Assembly (NCBI GenBank): GCA_022818135.1
Contig: JAFMSR010000019.1
Coordinates: 27,434,630 to 27,498,629, forward strand
DNA length: 64,000 nt
Direction: 5' to 3'
Source: Saxidomus purpurata
Taxonomy: Eukaryota; Mollusca; Bivalvia; Venerida; Veneridae
The notes under the pieces were generated by a model that had not been told where the DNA came from, did not search any database, and saw only the letters and a program-made list of their open reading frames with translations. Positions within the stretch are counted from its first letter, which is position 1, and each line of letters begins with the position of its first letter. A program made the position numbers and the translations under genes. Shown one piece after another: positions 1 through 11,128 of this stretch.

Positions 1-554
1 TTGTCTTTTTGTCACGATCAAATATACACGAAACAAGATGGCCATGACGGCCATGTATTGCTCACATGATAATCATTGCTACGAAGGGTCACCCGGAGCA
101 ATATTTTGTGAACTTATTTCAAAATTGGAACAGCTGTTTAGGATGTGATGTCGTTTTAACATTTTTCTAATACTAGCATTAGCGGTCATTATTTGCTATG
201 GAGCTGAACGGTTTGAGCCATTTTAGACGAATACCATCCAAGGATCATTCCTGTAAAGTTTGGTAAAAATTGGCTAACTGGTTAAGGAGATGTTTTTGAA
301 GCTTTTTTTAACGACACGCAACGAACGCCGGGCATTCGATGATCCTAAATACTCACCTTTGAGCACTTCGTGCTCATGTAAGATATAAAAAGAACGTTTG
401 TTTATCGAGAGACATTTACACGCCATGTGTTATGTCAGCACATTTAGTTATAATCGGACCCAATAATCAATAATGCAAGCAAGTTAATTGCAACAACAAT
501 AAAGGAAAGCAATATTAAGATCAGATGCGTCAGTAATCTTGATATTTTATTTAC
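1..554. repeat. Gene A intron 2 (part): dispersed bivalve-type repeat
   Basis: This is intronic sequence left of exon 2. It is nearly identical to 30473-31018 in intron 2 of gene D and is related to intron 2 of B, C, E and G. It contains the recurring block with GCGGAACGGTTTGAGC-like text, CGACGCACGACGGAC-like text and a terminal GAGCACTTCGTGCTCA palindrome (about 361-375). No coding signal is seen. The block behaves as an old interspersed repeat duplicated along with the genes. Confidence 0.6.
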
Positions 555-815
555 CTTAAAATAACTTTTATAGTGTCTGGATCAATGCCTTCAATCAGCA
601 CAGTTCTTCCAACCTCAGCCAGTGGTCCATAAAACATAGTTGCAAAAACAGAACTGCGCATGCTCAATACAAATTTGTGTGCAGGTAATTTCACATTCTT
701 GTGACTGCTGAAGGTAAAGGTAATGTCTGCAAGGTGATCTGAAAGGCAAAGATGTGACAAACACTGTCCTGCATTCTTGGAGTCCCTCCAGTCAACATCA
801 GTAGAATCTAATGAT
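555..815 (-). CDS. Gene A exon 2: N-terminal half of a BTB/POZ domain
   Basis: Gene A is a BTB-BACK family member whose exon 3 lies left of the window. This 261-bp exon is open throughout. It starts after an AG acceptor (complement of 816-817) and ends at a GTAAAT donor (complement of 549-554). It encodes the segment from SLDSTDVDWRDSK through the BTB core (LADITFTF, LPAHKFVLSMRSSVF, GPLAEVG) to KVIL, with a split Arg codon completed by exon 3. BTB domains mediate dimerisation and, in BTBD proteins, recruitment of Cullin-3 ubiquitin ligases; that role is known for the family and inferred here. The true N-terminus is in exon 1 upstream, because the exon is open from its acceptor and begins mid-codon. 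Its closest copy in the window is exon 2 of gene D. Confidence 0.85.
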
Positions 816-1366
816 CTAAAACAAACAAATTAACATCTTATTCTATTTGTTTTCACAAGATTAACTTCATCGAAACAAAACTAGTAATACTCAATATTTT
901 AAAAATATTCCATAGTGACGAATAAATATACATAATGCCATAAAGATGGTCAAAAAGTAGACTGTAATAGTGCAGGCAAATTTCTTGAAAGAGGCAGTAT
1001 TGAATCAAATTATTTTACCTAATTTTCAAGGCTTGTCATAAATATGATCAATATTTAGATTGCAATAGTGCAGACAAATTTCTTGAAAAAGAATTGCCGA
1101 AAATTTGAATAAAGGAGTTGTTTTAAACAGGAGAAACTAGTAACGGTTTCTTTCACTAAATTCAAACTGAATGACTAAGCTGTCGAATTTAAGCACTTTA
1201 AATGCAGTTGACAGGTCAATGTAAAACTTTTCCACATTCAGCTAATCAGCTGCTAAAATGTTAGAGCTAACTTAATATGGAAATGTTGCATTTGATATGA
1301 AGGGGTATGCAATTTAATCTGAAAAAATAAAGATTTTGTCCCGATTTCAGTAGAGTGGTATGCTTC
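816..1366. other. Gene A intron 1
   Basis: This phase-2 intron of about 550 bp separates exons 1 and 2. It holds a direct duplication of a short segment (TAATAGTGCAGGCAAATTTC near 967 and a near copy near 1065). Beside the donor is a single relic of the 30-bp unit (CAGTAGAGTGGTAT, about 1348-1361) that is a minisatellite in genes E, F and G. There are no other features. Confidence 0.6.
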
Positions 1367-1372
1367 ACTTAC

Positions 1373-1392
1373 TCTGAAATTCCAGTATCCAT
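1373..1392 (-). CDS. Gene A exon 1 (start MDTGIS)
   Basis: This short first exon ends at a GTAAGT donor (complement of 1367-1372) and is phase 2, like exon 1 of the other copies. The ATG is at 1390-1392. The upstream ATG used by copies B and E is ATA here, and the leader between the two start sites carries a one-base deletion, so the basic leader seen in E cannot be made. The residues match the second Met of the family leader (MDT). A 5' UTR exon further upstream cannot be excluded. Confidence 0.65.
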
Positions 1393-4300
1393 TGCTTCTG
1401 AGGCAGATTCGTTCGTCTACCTGGCGTTGCCGTCTGCTTGATATTATGTTGGTAATACACCATAACACTTATGTAAATCACATATAATTTCATTACACTT
1501 AACAGATACAAGGAAAGATTCGACTGATATCATATTAATATAAATCTAATCTAACAGGTCCTAGAGAATATAACAAACAAAAAGATAAAGTACAGCGATA
1601 AACAAATATGTTAAACACTTAACGTCAATTAAATATTGATATCTATGAAATGATAGGCATTAAGTGTAGATCAAGCTAGGCAACACTGATATATCTATCA
1701 CAGAAGTGGTTTACAGGCACGGTAGTTACTGATTTAACCCCATGCTGGTATTGGATATAAATTGTAAAGAAATTCATTTACAAAAAACGGCAAAATGTTT
1801 AAAAGTTGAACGAAAAGTTGTTATACATTTTCACAGAATTGGCAACGTTGGTGCTGTGAACTGTGAAAATACCCAATGAAATAATTTGGTAACTGATCAG
1901 AAGTAACTCCAGCTGTACCAAAGGAATATACATTGCATTACATGTACTCATTTCACTTTTCGTTTTCATATTTCATGGCATTCTACACTCATTACCTAAT
2001 GCTTTAAAAATAACAAACAAGCATAATGTCTAGATGTTTTACCTACTAGACACCTATCGACCGAGAATCCATATCACTTAATCATAAACTCGTTTCAGTA
2101 ATTTATCTACCAATTCTTATTATCTATCAATTAAACAATTAAATATAAAACTATTACGAAGATATAAATGCTGTTATACCTTCCAATGTGAAACATGAAC
2201 TTTAAAATGAAATTTCGATAGCATCATTTTCTAAAACTATCCTGTATCAAGGTTAGCACATATAAACAAATGTTTATCGATAACTAATTTTCAAAACTCG
2301 AACCATTAAAATTTGATTTATTTCGATCAATGACGTCCATTAATGAAAAACTTTAAATAAACAGAGTCTGAGATTTAAAGACCAATTACAATCAGTAAAT
2401 TCATTTAAAAGAGGTCTGTACCAATAAACGACAACAAAAACGTGTTTGCAATACTCTTCGGCAATTGAAAATAGTGTGCAGTTCAAAAGCGTCTTTCGCT
2501 TTGACTCAGACAAACTTTGTCAATTGTTATACAAGACGACGTAGATATTTCAATACGCTCTGTACGTGTACAAACAGCCAATGTTTAACAATTTGCATAT
2601 TCCTTTTTTGTAGCAAAATTAAAATTATATGAGAACTAACGTAGTGACATGTTTAATAGCACGACTGCATATCTGCAACGTACTTCGTGTCTTCAATTTA
2701 AATTTAAATTCAGTTTGAAATGAAATTGGATTTCAAGTGTCCATCTTTTAGCAATCGAATTTCCTTTTACAGATTATCGAACACACAGAAAATAACTTCC
2801 ATACCATCAAGAATCTCAGTTATATAGATCGTATCTACCATGTAAATATTACTTCAATTGATTAAACTGAAGCTCTGTCATTCTAATGAACGTTGAAAAA
2901 TCGTTTGTTGTGAGTTTGTCCCTTACAGTGTCATCTAATCAGGATTTATTTTGTTAGTATGTTAAAGAAATTAACTTGTCAAAGTTGGAACTCAGAAGAT
3001 CCCTTTGTACAAAATATAGGTAGAAATTGTGTAAAGTTCGTAAAGTATGTCAAATATATCAATTTTAGGACAAAACACATCCTCGGTACCCAGGCTATTC
3101 ATTAAACAATTGAATATATGACGGAGAGAAGCGGCAGGAATTAACCGTGGGTTCCGACGATGAACAAAACATTTAAAGAATACAATTGCCAAAGACAATT
3201 TAATCTGAAAACTGCGATGATATTAATCCATTTTCACAAACTGTAGATTTGTTACAACGGGAATTTCTATCCTCTAATGTAGACAGGTCTATTTCTTTGA
3301 ATAGGGATATTTTGCAGAATTGTGATTCCAGTAAATAACAACACAAATTCTTTCTTGTTAGACGACATTGTATTTGTTGTCTACTCCGGAGTGAATATAT
3401 TGTAATAGACACTAGGAACAAATTAGATAAAGGAACCACAAGTTAAAACATACATAATATTTACTCACACATTGTAGATATTAAGATCAAAGTAGCAGAA
3501 TTCCGCCACACATCTGCATACAGGTATTCAAGATGGAAGTAGCATTGTCCCCCACTCCTAACAGTTTCAGAATACCATCCTGTACTAGTCGTTCAAGTAG
3601 ACACAGTAGGCATCGTCACTTATATAATTGCCGCAATGTGTATAGTTGTCCCGACAGTACAAAAATGAAATTTTAAGTAATTGTATGCTTTGGCAAATTC
3701 CATAAATGTCTGTAAAGAATATGAAAGAATTTGTTAAGCAATAGACTGTTAAATAAAATGCCGGAAGTCAATGTCAGCTTACATTGAATCAACGAGATTA
3801 GCCATTGTTTTTTCTTGGGCTTCACTGGCTCTAGTATTAATGAGCGCATTAATTACAAACTAACACTTTCTACAAGTAATAGTATCAGTTTAGTTGACAA
3901 TTTTGAAGATGATTGAGCAGTAATTTGAAACACAGTTGACGTTTTAAAGAAAAAAAGGTAATACTTCATTGTTGATCAAAAGTCTTTGAAAATAATTGCA
4001 AGAAGACGGAAGTCAAAAGTTCAAGGTTAGAGTGTTTATTTTATCTTTGATCTATAACTCAAAATTCATTCTATTTATGCACCTAATTTTTTATTGTTAC
4101 AAAAATGTACTACTATTTCATTTAATTTCGATTTCAATAAGTTATCATTTGTTTCCGTTGTGACTTCAACCTAAACACCGTAAGTATGGACTCCTTTCCT
4201 TGAACGTATAAATTAAACTTACTTGTACGACCGCTTTTTTGTTTGATATAGCGTATCAAAGCAGGTAGACATTGTATACAGTGATATTGAGTGTAAACAG

Positions 4301-4480
4301 ATTTGACTTGATTTTATAAGGGCATGACCGGCAACATAGACACTGGTTAGTAAGCCATAGACACTGGTCAGTTAGACTGAGACCCATTCAGTGTAAACAA
4401 ATCGTGTTCATTTGTACTCTGCATTCCACAAATGTAAGTAAATGTAAATATAAACTCAAGTCGTACCATCTGGTTGTGAA
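1393..4480. repeat. Segmental-duplication block upstream of gene A
   Basis: This non-coding intergenic sequence is closely similar to the block upstream of gene D. 1393-2335 corresponds to about 31710-32650. 2340-4480 corresponds to about 34385-36480. Gene D carries an extra stretch of about 1.7 kb at 32655-34385 that is absent here but has relatives upstream of C (about 23000-24120), so it was probably deleted in A. Parts also match 25480-26880. Small ORFs in this stretch are not conserved as protein and were not called. Confidence 0.7.
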
Positions 4481-5335
4481 ATGTTTATATAAAAACAAAA
4501 ATAATATCAAACAGGGAATGCCACGTACCAAAAACGCAGCCTCCCCAAAACGAGCCCCACAGCACCCAGAAGTGCACACCACACACACACACACACACAA
4601 CACACACATACACACAATCATGTACACACACACACACACACATACACTACCAACACACACTAGCATACAAAGCAAACACACGAGGACAAAACGAACAATT
4701 AAAGGAACACAGTGGGGCACCGCCTTGGAACGGTCAGTGGCAAAAACACCACTGGGGAGCTTAAACCGGTTTATGGTGCGCACCCAACCTCACTCTTACC
4801 CCCACCATGTTCCAAAGTCACAGGACAGTGTAAATAAAAGTAATCCCTGCTAGGTGAATCTCTAACACACGCAATGGAAACAAAAGGCATGGTATGTAAA
4901 ACACAAAAATGCTCGTGTATAAATATATAAAAAGCAAACCTTGAGAACCAAAAAACGTATGTACTCAATGCCTTTGCAGAAGGCAGAGCACCAAGAGAAA
5001 CACCCTTAAGGGCCCGACGAAACAGGTCAGAGGACAGAAATCAAAACAGTTTCGTCCCAGTGGGATTTAAAAACTGCCCATCACAGAGTCCTCCCCCTCT
5101 TCCGTCAGACACAATCAAAGAGGGAAGCATAGCGTCCAACTGTAAACGGGTTGAACACCAAACATGCGGTGTGTCTCAAAACAGTTGGGTCGTAACCTCT
5201 TTTAACAAAACGTTTTATAATTTTAGCAAATACAGTTGGAAAATTGCCATGACCCAAAATCTTACGAAGTTTGTAAACCACATCCAACATATAAGTTGGT
5301 TTTGTTTGGATATTTAAAACTTTGTTAAATTTCCC
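4020..5335. repeat. Direct repeat shared between B 3' flank and B intron 2
   Basis: Leaving aside the inserted element, this stretch matches about 7970-9090 inside intron 2 of gene B. The shared text includes AATAAGTTATCATTTGTTTCC, the ATAGACACTGGTCAGT pair and TTGGTTTTGTTTGGATATTT. The two copies carry LINE-like inserts at different sites, and each shows the other's site empty. The duplication therefore predates both insertions. Confidence 0.75.
4493..5289 (-). mobile_element. LINE-like retroposon copy 1, longest (797 bp), with embedded (CA)n
   Basis: Four copies in the window share the same plus-strand left end (AAACAAAAATAATATCAAAC) and differ in how far they extend to the right. This suggests a minus-strand retroposon with a fixed 3' end and variable 5' truncation. 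This copy is flanked by TATAA at 4488-4492 and 5290-5294, and the paralogous site near 9037-9051 is empty. A (CA)n tract lies at about 4577-4645. On the minus strand 5290-5105 is an open frame of 61 residues (LRKILGHGNF, IKRFVKRGYDPTV, LRHTACLVFNPFTVG) ending in a stop, plausibly the end of an element ORF. The family was not identified. The very long Cys/Val-rich frame over the CA tract is an artefact. Confidence 0.65.
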
Positions 5336-5435
5336 ATTTCACTTTATACCATGCGCTGACTATTATCGGCATACTTCGAATGAGTCATACAAAAGGAAAC
5401 TTTAAGGCAAAATGTTAACTCTTAAATTCAAATAT

Positions 5436-5955
5436 GAGCCCTAAGTGTGACATTGACCTTAAAGGAAGCCCCATATGTTGTGCATGACACACCCTTGTGG
5501 TATCGTCAACAACTTTGCGAAATTATTTCAAAATCAGACAACTGGTATGTACATGTAACTTTGAGTCCGTAATGTGACACTGACCTTCTAGATAGCTCCC
5601 TTTGTGTAGCACTTGACATATACTGGGGTATGGACAGCAATCGTGAGAATGTATTTCAAAGTCAGTCGATGCATATAGGTGTTATATCTCAGACACGTAG
5701 TACTTGTATATAATCATACATAATAGATTTTGAGTCCTTAGTGTAACCCTGACCTTCAAGGTCCCTGGATGTGGTGCATGACACATCATTGTGTTATGTT
5801 CAACCACGCTGTGAAGTTCGCTGAAATTGGCCAATGGATATAGAAGTAACAATCCTGAAACGAAGTGCAAACTGACGGACTGACAGACGGACTGATCATG
5901 AACGGAGTAAATCTAAAGACGTAATCCCCAACTGTCTTTGATCGGTGTGGTACTA
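5436..5955. repeat. Dispersed repeat with GTGACACTGACCTT-type units, 3' flank of B
   Basis: The stretch contains about three degenerate units of roughly 150-190 bp, each with text like GTGACATTGACCTTAAAGG, TGTGCATGACACA and GCGAAATTATTTCAAA. It ends in the tract GACGGACTGACAGACGGACTGA. Related stretches lie at about 27205-27730 and, much shortened, at 36770-37150, always 3' of a BTB gene. It is non-coding and resembles repeats common in bivalve intergenic DNA. Confidence 0.6.
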
Positions 5956-6219
5956 ACACTAAAATTATGTACAAAAAAAATCAACATCGATTCTTTGCTT
6001 AATGTCCCAGTGATTTTATGAATTTATAAAGGCCGGCCGAAAGAGCATGTCCGTGTTGTCTTAGCAAAACTGACTAGCGGATTAAAACTTAAATTTCCAG
6101 AAAGATTGTAAATACGCGTCCATATGTAAAGTTTTGAAACAGAGAAAACAGGAAGTTAGAGAACATTACAAATAACACTTTTGCATAACAATTCTTAGAA
6201 TTCTACAAATGAACAGTCA

Positions 6220-6456
6220 GGGCGTTCGCCTCCGGAACCGGAGGTCCAGGGTTCGAATCCCAGCCGGAGCACGAGGTGTGTCCTTGGGCAAAGACACTTA
6301 AACCACACGTGCCTCAGTATACCCAGCTGTAAATGGGTAGCAGCGATGAAAAACTCGCTGCCTCTCTCTCGCAAATGTGATGACATGCGTTCGAGAGCGT
6401 TTAAATAAGCTACGAGGCTTTCTTCGCAATCGAACTAAAATAAATTCGAATAAACT
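6220..6456 (+). mobile_element. tRNA-derived SINE, 5'-truncated, with 8-bp target duplication
   Basis: A pol III B-box-like sequence (GGTTCGAATCCCAG, about 6249-6262) is followed by a central domain (GTGTCCTTGGGCAAAGACAC) and a tail (AACTAAAATAAATTCGAATA). The A box is missing, which indicates 5' truncation. The element is bracketed by AACAGTCA at 6212-6219 and 6457-6464. The same flank beside gene E (37421-37450) lacks the insert, giving an empty site. The tail matches that of the SINEs at 12112 and 48435. Confidence 0.8.
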
Positions 6457-6525
6457 AACAGTCATCCAGTATTACACATTGTAAAACATCACCTTGTTGA
6501 ACCACATACTACGTTGTTACTTCAC

Positions 6526-7537
6526 TTATCCGATAAAGCACATTGTCAATATGCAAAACTGTTTGCAAAAGGAGATTGTTTCTATTCCAGCTGGAATACA
6601 AGAAATGCACAGTTGTGTGCCGTATACAATATGTACCTGTTGACATAATTCAGCATTATAAGAAATTGCCATAGAAGTTGAATAGGGATAGACACGGGTC
6701 ATACTTTCGGCGGTAAAATAAACTTCCGAGGTACCGTTAGCTATTTCCAAAGGATTCCGGAAGGTAATTTGATTGCCTTCAGTTACAAAGTCGGAAATGT
6801 TACCTAGGCTTGAAACAGAAAATGTGTTTTACAAACGTACCGTTAACTGCTTTTTACCTTCAGTTTCTAGTGTGTGTTTTGAGAATGCTGTTCTCTTCCC
6901 CAAAACGCAATCACGCTGGACAGGAACCCGATGAATACAAGATACATCGACGGTGATTTCTGTCCTAGCTCTTTGTTGAACTGGAAATTTATCTATCGGT
7001 GTAGAACCTCCTGTCGCATTATACTGATACATCATTACCTGTTCACGTCTGGTGAGAATTCCAGCTGGCGTCACAACTCTTGCAAAATCTGCTATTGGCA
7101 TAGTCGGGAAACGTATGGCAAACAAAGCTTCCCCAAGACTTTCGCGCAGGTGTTGTGCATCAGGAGTTACATTTTTTGATTGGCAATTAGCTTGTGACCA
7201 TTTAATTGCTGCGTTAAACACATTCACTTCTTCCTCTGCCAATCGATCATGTTTCAGTAGTTTAAGCAATGTTGCATGAGACACTTTCAAGAAACCCTCT
7301 GACGCAAAGACTTCCGCTGCATTTTCTAAAATATAGTCAAAGCATCTCGTTTCCACAGGTTTTGTGTCGTAAAAGACTGCCTGTTCATGGATAGCACATA
7401 CACTACTGGAGTCTATGTTACTTAATAGGAATGACGAGCACTGTTTCACAAGTCCTGCCAAGGCGTACTTCTTCGCAGCGTAAAGGCAGCGAAATACATT
7501 GTTTCCATCTAACTTTGGATTGTCGGAATACACGAAT
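6526..7537 (-). pseudogene. Gene B exon 3: BTB C-half, BACK and broken C-terminal domain
   Basis: The exon opens after a TTTTTTAG acceptor (complement of 7538-7545) and reads FVYSDNPKLDGNN, YAAKKYALAGLVKQC (end of BTB), then a complete BACK domain (AIHEQAVFYD, FLKVSHATLLKLL, EEEVNVFNAAIKWSQ, LGEALFAIRFPTMP). After ITVDVS the frame diverges and ends at 6829. In the ancestral frame there are also stops, and the homologous end of the C-terminal domain (PAGIETISF) survives only in another frame at 6526-6750. Exons 1 and 2 upstream are also present; exon 2 is disrupted. The BACK part looks well kept, so decay is recent or a truncated BTB-less product is made. Pseudogene is the simpler call. Confidence 0.8.
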
Positions 7538-7540
7538 CTA

Positions 7541-10500
7541 AAAAATCAAGCCCATTTAAAAAGCAAGGCAGTGGTTAAATTTTTATGTCTTTAATTCATT
7601 TTTCACCCCATTCCCCCAAACAATAGTGTAAAAAATTAAGCCCAGTTAAAAAACAAGGAAGTGGTAAAATTATGTATGTTAAATCATTCCTAAACAATAA
7701 TGTTTTCGACGAGCAATTGTTGAAAAAAAAGAGATTTTGTATACTAATGACATTTCTAATTCACTCAACAAGAAAGCTATTGTGGTCCTATATCGCTCAC
7801 CAGGGTACCATTGTCCATTATACAAAGTCAACAACAACATTGCAGAAAAAAGAAAAAGTACAATGATTGTTAAAGCTACACGCTCTCAGATTTGTATGAC
7901 AGCTGTCTGAAATTGATATGATTTAGACCGAGTCATAAGATAAAAATGTTTCAGTATTAATTCCTGTAATTTGCTGTGTTTATTTTATCTTTGATATGCA
8001 ATCAATTTAAGCACCTAATTTTTTATTATTACTAATTTAATTACTTTCGGTTTCAATAAGTTATCATTTGTTTCCTTTGTGACTTCTTTCCTTGAACATA
8101 TAAATTAAACTTACTTGTACAACCGCTTTTTTGTTTGATATAATGTATCAAAACAGGTAGATATTGTATACAGTGATATTGAGTGTTAACAGATTTGACT
8201 TGATTTTATAAGGGCATGGCCGGCAGCATAGACACTGGTCAGTAAAAACAAAAATAATATCAAACAGGGAATGCCACGTACCAAAAACGCAGCCTCCCCA
8301 AAACGAACCCCACAGCACCCAGAAGTGCACACCACCAACACACACACACACACACACGCGCATACACACACGACACACACACACAATCATGTACACACAC
8401 ACATATACACTACCAACACACACTAGCATACAAAGCAAACACACGAGGACAAAACGAACAATTAAAGGAACACAGTGGGGCACCGCCTTGGAACGGTCAG
8501 TGGCAAAAACACCACTGGGGAGCTTAAACCGGTTTATGATGCGCACCCAACCTCACTCTTACCCCCACCATGTTCCAAAGTCACAGGACAGTGTAAATAA
8601 AAGTAATCCCTGCTAGGTGAATCTCTAACACACGCAATGGAAACAAAAGGCATGGTATGTAAAACACAAAAATGCTCGTGTATAAATATATAAAAAGCAA
8701 ACCTTGAGAACCAAAAAACGTATGTACTCAATGCCTTTGCAGAAGGCAGAGCACCAAGAGAAACACCCTTAAGGGCCCGACGAAACAGGCCAGAGGACAG
8801 AAATCAAAACAGTTTCGTCCCAGTGGGATTTAAAAACTGCCCATCACAGAGTCCTCCCCCTCTTCCGTCAGACACAATCAAAGAGGGAAGCATAGCGTCC
8901 ATAGTAAGCCATAGACACTGGTCAGTAAGACTGAGACCCATTCAGTGTAAACAAATCGTGTTCATTTGTACGCTGTATTCCACAAATGTAAGTAAATGTA
9001 AATATAAACTCAAGTCGTAGCATCTGGTTGTGAAATGTTTACATAAGTTGGTTTTGTTTGGATATTTAAAACTTTGTTAAATTTCCCATTTACTTAATAT
9101 TTCTTTGTAAACATTTGACCAAACTTGATAGAGTTTAACGGACAGTGCCACACACTATAAATATCTATGATCTTGGCTATGGCGTTTCAAAGAATAGTTT
9201 CTAAGTTTTTCCTAGTTCTGAATAGAATAATATTCTTCATGCAATGAACATCCTTGCACATGTTTATGGCTAAATAGTTGCAGAGGTGTCGTTTGAAGGA
9301 AGTAGTGGTTGAACGGACGAACGACGGAAGACGCAAGGCGGACGGTGAACGGTTATTATAGTTCACCTTTGTGCTAGGTGTGCCAAAAACTCTTCATTAT
9401 GTAGTTAATTGAGAAATCAAGACACTCAACATGTGTTGAATTTCCATTAAAATCTGTTGCGTCAATGACGTTATGTTTTTAAGTCGAAGTTAAAGAACGA
9501 CATTAGTAAAAGTGGCCTTGATGTGAATATTAATTGAGAATATTTGAAAATTACCCTCGCTATTTTGTATTTTGCGCTTTTAAAAAATGTGGAAAAGGGT
9601 CACACGTGGAATGATTGTGTGAAATCATTTCAAATTGAAACATCCGTGTAAGAAGAGATGTCGTTTAAACATTTTCTATTCTTAATCCTAGTGGCCATGC
9701 TGTTCAAGCGAAAAAGTCTGAGTAATTTTGGTAGTGGATAACCCTAGGAACATTTGTGTAAAATCATTTCAAAATCAAACAAGCCGCTTAGGAGGAAAAT
9801 TTGATTAAAGTTTATTCCTATTTTTAGCTCCGGTAGCAATCATGTACAGCAGAGCGGAACGGTTTGAATAAGTTTGATAGAGGGTCACACGAGGAGCATT
9901 TGTGTGAACATATTACAGAATCGGTCCAGCCGTTTAGGAGGAGATGTCGTTTTAGAAAATCTATTTTTAACTCTAGCGGCCATTATGTGAAGAGGAACGG
10001 AATGTTCTTGATAAGTTTAGAAGGAGACCACCCAAGTATTTTCCTGGTGAAGTTAAGTTAGAATTGGCCGAGTGGCTAAGTTAGAAATGGTGTTCAAAGC
10101 AATTGCAAATGACGCACTTCGCACGACGAACGCATGACATTCGTCATCACATAAGCTCACCACTGAGCATTTAATGATCAGGCGAGCTTAGAAGTAAAAG
10201 GTTGGTTCAACTAGTATGTACACGACATCTTTTTGTATAAAGCAGTAGCAATGATACAAGCCTAAATGCAAATTGCAACAACAATTAAGAAAAGCAATTC
10301 AAAATGTATTATGAGCAGACACCGTATAACAGTTGTTTTTGCGTACATCACATGTTGCGATTGTGATCCTGATTTAACTTTAGCGATACTTATTTTCGCG
10401 AGTTCGAAAGAGTTGTTTTTTATTTTTATAAACAAAAGAAGATCATTGAATGCATAGAGTTTTATTGAACATCGATAAAGAAATTCGCACTTTTACGTTA

Positions 10501-10755
10501 TTTAATATGATACACGAGTATAATTACCCCTAAGATTGATTTTTATATCAAACAGCGTTTATGCGGACAGAGGTATGCAAACTGAAAGTAGGGATACGGG
10601 CAATGCGGAACATCAAAATTCAGGAAATGTTGTACTTAATTTCCGCTGATTTTAAATTTTGCAATTCCCTTTCCTCGCGAATATAACCAAAAAAAAACCC
10701 AGATAAACGCCAAAAAACCCCGATAGACGGCATGTCATTAGTCTTGAGATTTAAT
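7541..10755. other. Gene B intron 2, filled with repeats
   Basis: This long intron (about 3.2 kb) holds a segment copied from the gene's own 3' flank (about 7970-9090), a LINE-like insert (8246-8902) and dispersed bivalve-type repeats from about 9090 to 10200 (GGACGAACGACGGAAGACGC-like tracts and repeated GTTTAGGAGGAGATGTCGTTT text). No coding sequence is seen. Confidence 0.65.
8246..8902 (-). mobile_element. LINE-like retroposon copy 2 (657 bp)
   Basis: It has the same left end as copy 1 and matches it closely up to GAGGGAAGCATAGCGTCC, then stops about 140 bp short of copy 1's right end, as expected for 5' truncation of a minus-strand element. It is flanked by AGTAA at 8241-8245 and 8903-8907. 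The paralogous site at about 4341-4371 lacks the insert. The (CA)n tract (about 8330-8410) is interrupted differently from copy 1. Confidence 0.65.
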
Positions 10756-10759
10756 TTAC

Positions 10760-11128
10760 CTCAGAAGGACTTTCATAGTTTTTGGATCGATGTCTTCAAT
10801 CAGTACAGTATTTCCAACCTCAGCAAGTGGTCCATGAAACATAGTATCAAACACAGAACTGCGCATGCTCAGTACAAATTTGTGCGCAGGTAATTTCAAA
10901 TTCTTGTGACTGCTGAAGGTAAAGGTAAAGCAAGTGGTCCATGAAACATAGTATCAAACACAGAACTGCGCATGCTCAGTACAAATTTGTGCGCAGGTAA
11001 TTTCAAATTCTTGTGACTGCTGAAGGTAAAGGTAATGTTCTGCAAGGTAATCTGAAAGGCAAAGATGTGACAAACACTGTCCGGCAGTCTTGGAGTCCCT
11101 CCAGTCAACATCAGCGGAATTTAATGAT
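10760..11128 (-). pseudogene. Gene B exon 2 with internal 107-bp tandem duplication
   Basis: The splice sites match the other copies (acceptor beside 11128, donor beside 10760), but the exon is 369 bp instead of 261. A 107-bp stretch of the BTB core is tandemly repeated (about 10822-10928 and 10929-11035). One extra T lies in the AATGTTCTGC text near 11037-11040. The total gain of 108 bp would restore the frame at the exon end, but the shifted middle meets a stop at about 10954. The BTB domain therefore cannot be made in one piece. Confidence 0.85.

Noticed and set aside
4388..4853. Overlapping frames of 131 and 149 residues, Cys/Val- or Thr/His-rich
   Set aside because: They are readings of the (CA)n tract in a retroposon; repeats of 2 bp leave both strands open. 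Copies 2 and 4 show the same artefact.
6240..6290. Possible tRNA gene (GGTTCGAATCC B box)
   Set aside because: No acceptor stem or A box; the downstream body, tail and target duplication show a SINE.
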